From assembly GCA_020630715.1 (NCBI GenBank), contig JAHDIQ010000001.1:368513-432512 (forward strand): a DNA stretch of 64,000 nt. The letters are read 5' to 3'. The DNA is from Nonlabens sp. Lineage in GTDB: Bacteria > Bacteroidota > Bacteroidia > Flavobacteriales > Flavobacteriaceae. Position 1 is the stretch's first letter, and every line of letters starts with the position of its first letter. The position numbers and the translations under genes are program-made. The notes under the pieces are model-generated. The model had not been told where the DNA came from and made no database searches. It saw only the letters and a program-made list of their open reading frames with translations. Shown here piece after piece: positions 61,536 to 64,000 of this stretch.

Positions 61536-61579
61536 TTTCTAGTAAACTCAAACACCTATTTCTAGCAGATAGATACTAT

Positions 61580-63778
61580 ATGAAAAAGAAGAAAAAAAGA
61601 AGTTCAAAAACTAAAATTCAAAACCTAAGCCAGACGGTTCTCAATATTCTTAAATCAGAACCTAATAAAAACTTTAATTACAAACAGATTTGCAGTAAAC
61701 TAGGAATCACAGATTCTAGTGGTCGTAATCAGGTGATTAAAAAATTACACCAGTTTAAAGCCAAAGGTAAAATTGAAGAAATAGATCGCGGTAAGTTCAA
61801 GATCATTAAAGCAATAGATTATTACACGGGTACTATCGACATCAATACGCGTGGAACTGGTTATGTGATTACAGAAGAATTACAGGAAGACATCATGATA
61901 CCACGTCGTTCTATAGGACAGGCCTTACATGGTGATCTAGTAGAAGTGTATGTTTATCATCGCCGTCGTGGACAGCAACCAGAAGGTGAAATCACAAAAG
62001 TGATAGAACGTAAGAAAACAGAATTTGTAGGTACGATAGAAGTACATGAAAAGTTTGCTTTTGTTAACGTAAGTGATCCTAGAATTCATACAGATTTCTT
62101 TATCCCTAAACGCGGAATTAAAGATGCAAAAGATGGTCAAATCGTTCTAGTAGAATTTGTAGAATGGAATGATAAACAAGACTCACCTAATGGTGTTGTT
62201 AAGTCCATTTTAGGTGATCCAGGAGAACACGATACAGAGATTCACGCTATACTTGCACAGTATGGTTTACCTTATGAATTTCCACAAGCTGTAGAAAATT
62301 ATGCAGATAACATCGATAAAACTATTTCTGAAAAAGAAATTAGTAAGCGTCGTGATATGCGTGATACTTTAACTTATACCATTGATCCAGCAGATGCAAA
62401 GGATTTTGACGATGCTTTATCCTTTAAAGAATTAGAAAACGGTCATTATGAAATAGGCGTCCACATTGCAGATGTAAGCCATTACGTTCCAGAAAATTCC
62501 ATTCTTGAAGAAGAAGCTTATGAACGCGCCACATCTGTTTATCTAGTAGATCGCGTGGTTCCTATGTTGCCAGAAGTGCTATCTAATGGTGTTTGTTCGT
62601 TAAATCCTCATGAGGATAAATTGACATTTTCTGCGGTATTTGAAATGGATGATACTGGTAAGATTTATAAAGAATGGTTTGGTCGCACGATTATTCACAG
62701 TGACCAGCGATTTGCTTATGAAGAGGCTCAACATATTATTGAGACTGGTAAAGGTGATATTCCTGATGATATTTCGCTTTCGCGAAAGCGAACTCAAATC
62801 AATCCAGAAATTGTAAAAGCAACTTTAAAATTAGATGAAATTGCAAAAGTAATGCGCGGAAAACGCATGCAGTCTGGAGCATTATCATTTGATAAAACAG
62901 AAGTGAAATTCAATCTGAATGATAAGGATGAACCAGTAGGAGTTTATTTTAAAACTTCTCGAGATGCTAATAAATTGATTGAAGAATTTATGTTATTGGC
63001 AAACCGTAAAGTAGCCGCTTTCATAGGAAAACGACAGCCAGAACCTACTTTTATTTATCGTATTCATGATGAACCTAATGATGAAAAGTTAGGCGCGCTA
63101 GCAAAAATTGTAACGCGTTTTGGTCACCGTTTAGATTTACGTGATCGCAAGCATGTGACACAATCTTTAAATAAGTTATTAGAAGATGTAAAAGGCCAGA
63201 AAGAACAAAACATGGTAGATACGCTAGCTATTAGAACTATGTCTAAAGCGGTTTATTCTACAGATAATATAGGTCATTATGGTCTAGCATTTGACTATTA
63301 TTCGCATTTTACTAGTCCTATACGTCGTTATCCAGATGTAATGGTGCATCGCTTATTACAGCATTATCTAGATGGTGGAAAAAGTGCAAATGCCGAGTAT
63401 TTTGAAGAGAAATGTCAGCACAGTTCAAACATGGAAGTCCTAGCCACAAAAGCTGAGCGTGATTCTATTAAATACATGCAAGTGAAATACATGAAAGATC
63501 ATCAGGATGAGGAATTCCTAGGTGTGATTTCTGGAGTAACAGATTGGGGAATTTATGTAGAAATCATAGAAAATAAATGTGAAGGAATGATACGTCTAGG
63601 TGATCTAGATGATGACAGTTATGAGTACGTAGAAGAAGAATTTGCTGCTATAGGTCGCAAGACTAAAAATGCGTACACCTTAGGAGATGAAGTATATGTA
63701 AAAGTAAAAAATGCAGATCTAGTAAAAAAACAACTGGATTTTTGGATGGTAGGAAGTAAAGAAAACGTTGAAAACTGA
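61580..63778 (+). CDS. rnr: ribonuclease R
   Basis: The 732-residue 3'-5' exoribonuclease degrades structured RNA. Order of domains: N-terminal winged helix (about 15-75), cold-shock domains (about 78-220), the RNB catalytic domain (about 260-590) with the metal-binding aspartates in 'DPADAKDFDDALSF' (about 271-284), and a C-terminal S1 domain (about 640-725, 'GVISGVTDWGIYVEI'). A palindrome encodes 'SLSRKR' (about 398-405) on the RNB domain surface. It has its own promoter. Confidence 0.96.
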   Translation: MKKKKKRSSKTKIQNLSQTVLNILKSEPNKNFNYKQICSKLGITDSSGRNQVIKKLHQFKAKGKIEEIDRGKFKIIKAIDYYTGTIDINTRGTGYVITEELQEDIMIPRRSIGQALHGDLVEVYVYHRRRGQQPEGEITKVIERKKTEFVGTIEVHEKFAFVNVSDPRIHTDFFIPKRGIKDAKDGQIVLVEFVEWNDKQDSPNGVVKSILGDPGEHDTEIHAILAQYGLPYEFPQAVENYADNIDKTISEKEISKRRDMRDTLTYTIDPADAKDFDDALSFKELENGHYEIGVHIADVSHYVPENSILEEEAYERATSVYLVDRVVPMLPEVLSNGVCSLNPHEDKLTFSAVFEMDDTGKIYKEWFGRTIIHSDQRFAYEEAQHIIETGKGDIPDDISLSRKRTQINPEIVKATLKLDEIAKVMRGKRMQSGALSFDKTEVKFNLNDKDEPVGVYFKTSRDANKLIEEFMLLANRKVAAFIGKRQPEPTFIYRIHDEPNDEKLGALAKIVTRFGHRLDLRDRKHVTQSLNKLLEDVKGQKEQNMVDTLAIRTMSKAVYSTDNIGHYGLAFDYYSHFTSPIRRYPDVMVHRLLQHYLDGGKSANAEYFEEKCQHSSNMEVLATKAERDSIKYMQVKYMKDHQDEEFLGVISGVTDWGIYVEIIENKCEGMIRLGDLDDDSYEYVEEEFAAIGRKTKNAYTLGDEVYVKVKNADLVKKQLDFWMVGSKENVEN
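62776..62789. repeat. GCTTTCGCGAAAGC palindrome, copy 11 (rnr)
   Basis: Exact copy read as ISLSRKRTQ in the RNB domain of ribonuclease R. Confidence 0.95.
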
Positions 63779-63792
63779 TCAAATAATTGTAA

Positions 63793-63832
63793 GTTCGAGC
63801 ACAGCTTGCCTACCGGCAAAGGCAGGCCGAGA
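63793..63832. repeat. TTCGAGC..TGCCTacCGGcaaAGGCAGG..TCGGCC-type hairpin
   Basis: After the rnr stop lies a GC-rich inverted repeat, GCTTGCCTaccgGcaaaGGCAGGC-like (about 63804-63826). It is a likely transcript end or REP-like unit. Confidence 0.6.
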
Positions 63833-63863
63833 ATTAAATCTTAAGAGATTATTAGAAATTGTT

Positions 63864-64000
63864 TTGAAAACTAAAACCTGCCATACCTGTAATCATAACT
63901 TTGATGTCATGTTTAGAATTCAAATTAACAATGATAAACAATGGTTTTTTTGTTGTAAGAATTGCACTCAGAACCATCAGTCATTACCTCATTATAAATA
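63864..64000 (+). CDS. zinc-ribbon protein, 3' end outside the window
   Basis: A TTG-started frame reads 'KTKTCHTCNHNFDVMFRIQI' then 'NNDKQWFFCCKNC'. Two C-x2-C pairs (residues about 5-8 and 30-33) separated by 22 residues form a zinc ribbon. I recall small flavobacterial proteins of this type followed by an aromatic 'NPYYxYGGTWK' region. It is truncated by the window edge, so length and start remain open. Confidence 0.5.
   Translation, partial: MKTKTCHTCNHNFDVMFRIQINNDKQWFFCCKNCTQNHQSLPHYK

Larger units (their letters stand above)
60706..61579. other. AT-rich divergent region, possible replication origin
   Basis: Apart from the 51-residue ORF at 61232-61387, no gene is seen. The region holds two perfect TGTGAATAA sites (60800-60808 and 61180-61188, reverse complement of the DnaA box TTATTCACA), one near match CTATTCACA (61109-61117) and AT-rich tracts (61141-61157 and 61195-61218). 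rpiB and rnr diverge away from it. This fits an oriC, but dnaA is not adjacent and the gene orientation to the left is not biased as expected. Confidence 0.4.

Noticed and set aside
7192-62789. The GCTTTCGCGAAAGC sites as a CRISPR array
   Set aside because: Spacing is in kilobases and copies lie inside unrelated genes; no cas gene is present.
1-64000. tRNA or rRNA genes
   Set aside because: I looked for T-loop patterns such as GGTTCGAATCC and for conserved rRNA stretches and found none; a tRNA scan would be needed to exclude divergent ones.

Overview
The window is AT-rich chromosomal DNA from a member of the Bacteroidota, most likely a marine Flavobacteriaceae close to Nonlabens or Dokdonia. 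The placement rests on gene content and promoters and is inference. The supporting signs are a complete flavobacterial Bat/MoxR aerotolerance cluster, promoters of the TTG/TAnnTTTG type, lipoproteins and 'carboxypeptidase-regulatory' modules typical of the phylum, an SdhC-A-B order with a b-type SdhC, and a cysteine-free HemB.

Region by region: 1-4.7 kb holds the end of a 3-hydroxyanthranilate dioxygenase gene, surface and lipoprotein genes, and hypothetical genes. 4.7-6.4 kb has the divergent pheS and cvpA. 6.5-16.6 kb is a leftward Bat operon (moxR, an inserted outer-membrane protein gene, a DUF58 gene, a two-TM partner gene, batA, batB, batC, batD, batE), interrupted by two repeat-loaded spacers. 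16.8-25.6 kb carries an SDR enzyme, hemB, a CBS/CNNM membrane protein, a TPR protein, a DinB-like protein, a sortilin/BNR-like secreted protein and a protein with a possible caspase-like H/C dyad. 25.8-29.4 kb is sdhCAB with a near-perfect Bacteroidota promoter. 29.4-37.2 kb has a LytS/LytTR two-component pair, a CPA-type antiporter, and a universal stress protein coupled to a SulP transporter. 37.3-45.1 kb has an MBL-fold hydrolase, an S8 lipoprotein protease, an M1 peptidase, rnpA, an S41 protease and an OmpA-like protein. 45.1-47.7 kb is an arsenic-resistance locus, followed by a DUF433/DUF5615 toxin-antitoxin pair. 48.5-52.0 kb has tsaC and a small Cys/His-rich protein with a TonB receptor. 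53.0-59.5 kb is an unusual secreted-protein locus: a 1672-residue Cys-containing protein followed by two tandem paralogues. 59.5-64 kb contains small genes, rpiB, an 874-bp AT-rich region with DnaA-box-like sites, rnr and the start of a zinc-ribbon gene.

The most striking feature not explained by genes is a hyper-abundant palindrome, GCTTTCGCGAAAGC. I find 11 exact copies and 4 near copies in 64 kb, inside and between genes. Inside genes it is read in all three frames (AFAKA, RFRES, LSRK), and in two secreted proteins it forms the end of the signal peptide. Other dispersed repeats are also present: a two-hairpin TGCCAAC/GTTGGCA element in two copies, a TTGCGAGGAGC...GCAATCTG element in two copies, an AGCCTTCC...GGAAGG element in two inverted copies, and CTCGACTGCGCTCGA-type elements. 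Much of the spacer DNA is therefore made of small repeat families, one of which appears to have entered a coding sequence.
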